Source: Armatimonadota bacterium
GTDB lineage: Bacteria; Armatimonadota; Fimbriimonadia; Fimbriimonadales; Fimbriimonadaceae
Length of the DNA: 7,239 nucleotides
Reading direction: 5' to 3'
Assembly (NCBI GenBank): GCA_003516955.1
Contig: DPBN01000262.1
Span: forward strand, 1 to 7,239
The notes under the pieces were generated by a model that saw only the letters and a program-made list of their open reading frames with translations, did not search any database and was not told the DNA's origin. The position numbers were made by a program, and so were the translations under genes. Shown one piece after another: positions 5,813-7,239 of this stretch; within the stretch, counting starts at the first letter, position 1, and every line of letters begins with the position of its first letter.

Positions 5813-6361
5813 ATGGATATCCTCCGCATGTTGGACACGCTGAACGAGCTGGCGGTCGAGCGGCCTCGCTCGTTCGGCCCGATCTGCTTCGGCCTCAACA
5901 AGGAGGAGATCGCGATGCAGATCGCCAAGGTGCGCGCCTCGCTGCCCGCCGAACTGAAGACGGCCGTGCAGACCGTCCGCGAGAAGGACCGCGTTCTGGA
6001 GCACGCCCGCGAGGACGCTACCCAGATCGTGGAGGACGCCAAGCGCGAGGCCGCCCGTCTGGTCGCGGAGGCCCAGAAGGAGGCCGAGAGGATCCGCGAG
6101 GAGGCCCGCATCCAGCAGGAGCGCATGGTGAGCGAGAACGAGGTGCTCCGCCTGGCCAAGACTCAGGCCGAGGAGATGGTCGCCACCGCGGAGCGCGACT
6201 CGCGCGAGCTGAAGCGGGAGGCCGACGCCTACGCCTACAACCTTCTGGGCAAGGTCGAGAACGTGCTGACGCAGGCGCTCAACGCGGTCCAGAGGGGCAA
6301 GGGCGAGCTGCAGAAGCCCGTGCCCACCGAGCCGGCGTCGTCGGGCAAATCCAGCCGCTGA
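5813..6361 (+). CDS. SepIVA/DivIVA-like coiled-coil protein
   Basis: This 182-residue, highly charged, Ala/Glu/Arg/Lys-rich protein is predicted to be mostly coiled coil. Its N-terminus, MDILRMLDTLNEL followed by a segment ending in IAKVRASLPAEL, matches the layout of the DivIVA-like proteins encoded beside coaD, including mycobacterial SepIVA and the coiled-coil 'ATPase' or 'ATP synthase subunit b-like' proteins of clostridia. Residues 60-130 carry EA-rich repeats of mixed heptad/hendecad spacing. The C-terminal VSENEV block at 106-111 and the ADAYAYNLLGKVE to VQRGKGEL stretch at 137-166 recall the conserved SepIVA end. A polar tail, about 167-182, follows. SepIVA acts in division and polar envelope growth in mycobacteria. 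Here I infer a scaffold role at the inner face of the membrane. The coiled coil is shorter than I recall for SepIVA (about 245 residues). It follows coaD by 54 nt and is probably co-transcribed. It is not an F0 b subunit, since no transmembrane helix is present. Confidence 0.75.
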   Translation: MDILRMLDTLNELAVERPRSFGPICFGLNKEEIAMQIAKVRASLPAELKTAVQTVREKDRVLEHAREDATQIVEDAKREAARLVAEAQKEAERIREEARIQQERMVSENEVLRLAKTQAEEMVATAERDSRELKREADAYAYNLLGKVENVLTQALNAVQRGKGELQKPVPTEPASSGKSSR

Positions 6362-6470
6362 GGCCGCTCGGGCGCGTGTGGAACGCTCCAACGGGGTCCA
6401 AAGGCCCCCACCCTTCACCCTTGGCAGCGTAGGGATCTCTGTCGGCTTGGGCCGATGGAGGAGACGCACG
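6362..6470 (+). other. Intergenic gap with two small hairpins
   Basis: The 109 nt between the SepIVA-like and YceI genes contain two GC-rich inverted repeats. The first is GGGGTC/GGCCCC with loop CAAA at 6393-6408 (6 pairs, one G-U). The second is TCGGC/GCCGA with loop TTGG at 6442-6455, ending one base before the ribosome binding site of yceI. Neither is followed by a T-run, so a classical intrinsic terminator is not supported. TTGGCA at 6421 resembles a -35 box, but no -10 is found at the right distance. The genes on either side are unrelated, so a promoter is expected here although none is clear. Confidence 0.4.
6457..6463 (+). promoter_or_regulatory. Ribosome binding site of the YceI-family gene
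   Basis: GGAGGAG lies 7 nt before the ATG at 6471, an ideal arrangement. It fixes the start at the signal peptide (MHRTLRLW) rather than at a GTG at 6378 in the same frame. Confidence 0.8.
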
Positions 6471-7076
6471 ATGCATCGGACTTTGAGACTCTGGACCGTT
6501 CTACTGCTTGGGGCCGCGTCTGCTGCGAGCCTGGCGCAGACCTTCCGCGTTGGCAAGGAGGCCGGGCTGCCCGTCAGCCAGACCGTCACCGTGGAGAGCG
6601 ACGCCGACTTCGAGAACTTCACGGGAATCACGCACGGCGTGTCCGGGGTGATTCGGATCGACGCCGCGAAGAAGACCGGGTCCGGTCGGCTGGAGATCGA
6701 CCTCGCCTCGATCGACACCGGCGTGCCGCTGCGCAACGAGCACATGCGCAGCCCCCAGTGGCTCGACACGGCCAAGTATCCGACCGCGGTGTTCGAGGCC
6801 ACCAGCGTCCGGCACAAGTCGGGGGACACTTTCACCGTGACCGGGAAGCTGACGTTCCACGGCGTGACCCGAACGATCAGCACGGACGTGGAAGCCCGGC
6901 TGATTCGGGAGAGCGCGCAGAGCCGGGCGGCGCGGTTCAAGGGCGACGTGGTGCGGGTGAAGGGCCAGTTCCGGCTGCGCCTATCCGACTACGGGGTGAA
7001 GATTCCCGACATGGCCAAGGGCAAGGTCGCCGAGGTCGTCACCATCCGGTTCGACGTGTTCGGCCAGACCGGATGA
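6471..7076 (+). CDS. YceI-family lipocalin-like protein, exported
   Basis: The 201-residue product has a typical signal peptide: basic MHRTLR, hydrophobic core LWTVLLLGAASAA, and probable cleavage after SLA at 20-22. The mature part is a YceI domain, a lipocalin-like beta barrel that in known members binds polyisoprenoids or other amphiphiles in the periplasm. Visible family marks are DFENFTGITHGVSG at 46-59, the IDLASIDTGVPLRNEHM block at 76-92, the SPQWLDTAKYPTAVFEA segment at 94-110, GKLTFHGVTRTIS at 125-137, and the closing beta strand VVTIRFDVFG at 189-198. YceI is named after the E. coli protein, and the actual ligand here is unknown. The stop overlaps the next start as ATGA, so it is translationally coupled to a small membrane protein. 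It is probably a separate transcription unit from coaD. Confidence 0.93.
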   Translation: MHRTLRLWTVLLLGAASAASLAQTFRVGKEAGLPVSQTVTVESDADFENFTGITHGVSGVIRIDAAKKTGSGRLEIDLASIDTGVPLRNEHMRSPQWLDTAKYPTAVFEATSVRHKSGDTFTVTGKLTFHGVTRTISTDVEARLIRESAQSRAARFKGDVVRVKGQFRLRLSDYGVKIPDMAKGKVAEVVTIRFDVFGQTG

Positions 7077-7239
7077 TCCGACTCCTCGGCGTCGTCGGCT
7101 GGGCCGCGGTGGTCGTGTTGGCGCTGGCCTTCGGGCTGGAGCGGTACCTCGCCTCGAAGGCCGTTCTGGCCCAGCGCGTCCGGGTGCCGGACGCCAGCGT
7201 GGAGGCGCTCTTCGGGGGCGAGCCGACGCCGATCGGCTC
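7073..7239 (+). CDS. Membrane-anchored protein of unknown function, 3'-truncated
   Basis: The frame opens at ATG 7073, overlapping the yceI stop by 4 nt, and stays open to the window edge (55 codons seen). After MIRLL, residues 5-21 (rich in V, A, L and G, with one W) form one hydrophobic segment. It is followed by LERYLASKAVLAQRVRVPDA, a polar stretch that would face outward if the segment is an N-terminal anchor or an uncleaved signal peptide. No stop or known motif is reached. The ATGA overlap indicates translational coupling, so it probably acts with the YceI protein at the membrane. I do not recognise the family. Codon use matches the neighbours, with mostly G or C in the third position, which supports it being real. 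Confidence 0.72.
   Translation, partial: MIRLLGVVGWAAVVVLALAFGLERYLASKAVLAQRVRVPDASVEALFGGEPTPIG

Noticed and set aside
6421..6449. TTGGCA as a -35 box for yceI.
   Set aside because: No acceptable -10 hexamer lies 16-18 nt downstream; that interval is occupied by the GC hairpin.
5210..6940. A 576-codon open frame on the minus strand opposite coaD, the SepIVA-like gene and most of yceI.
   Set aside because: All three plus-strand genes have conserved motifs and good start contexts. The antisense product has no family features and fits the same GC-driven artefact.
1..7239. tRNA or rRNA genes, CRISPR arrays, insertion sequences, prophage or defence genes.
   Set aside because: No cloverleaf-like segments, regularly spaced direct repeats, transposase motifs or defence-type domains were seen on either strand; nearly all the sequence is accounted for by metabolic and envelope genes.

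Overview
The window is GC-rich (about two thirds G+C by eye), gene-dense bacterial chromosome. It holds eight complete or nearly complete protein genes and one gene cut by the right edge. There are no tRNA, rRNA, CRISPR, insertion-sequence or prophage signals, and the longest gap between genes is 109 nt. The organism cannot be named from this alone. A coaD gene followed by a DivIVA/SepIVA-type coiled-coil gene is a pairing known from Actinobacteria, Firmicutes and relatives. Together with the Gfo/Idh/MocA oxidoreductase, a sugar isomerase-like TIM barrel and an AIM6-like phosphodiesterase, it suggests a free-living heterotroph. Armatimonadota (Fimbriimonas-like) is my best guess, Actinobacteriota or Chloroflexota are alternatives, and confidence is low.

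Layout. (1) 3-1459, plus strand: the 3' part of an endonuclease/exonuclease/phosphatase (EEP) family hydrolase, overlapping by 10 nt a secreted AIM6-like protein of the PI-PLC/GDPD superfamily. Both families hydrolyse phosphodiester or phosphomonoester bonds. (2) 1435-5195, minus strand, transcribed right to left: an unrecognised intracellular (alpha/alpha)6-barrel glycoside-hydrolase-like protein, a Gfo/Idh/MocA NAD(P)-dependent sugar oxidoreductase, and a TIM-barrel sugar phosphate isomerase/epimerase-like protein. The first two genes are 33 nt apart and the last two overlap as ATGA, so this is very probably one carbohydrate catabolic operon. Its last gene overlaps the AIM6-like gene tail-to-tail by 25 nt. 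(3) 5196-5260: a 65-nt divergent promoter region. (4) 5261-6361, plus strand: coaD (coenzyme A biosynthesis) and a SepIVA/DivIVA-like coiled-coil protein. (5) 6471-7239, plus strand: an exported YceI-family lipocalin-like protein, coupled by an ATGA overlap to a small membrane-anchored protein that runs off the window.

How the genes fit together. The minus-strand trio looks like a module that takes up a glycoside-derived compound, oxidises or rearranges its sugar ring and cleaves it inside the cell; its substrate cannot be read from the sequence. The coaD block is housekeeping, with a probable envelope or division factor downstream. The YceI pair is a separate periplasmic/membrane unit. No wholly novel system is evident. 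The points most worth a second look are the SepIVA-like gene next to coaD, the unassigned glycosidase in a redox operon, and the compact, possibly leaderless divergent promoter between the two blocks.
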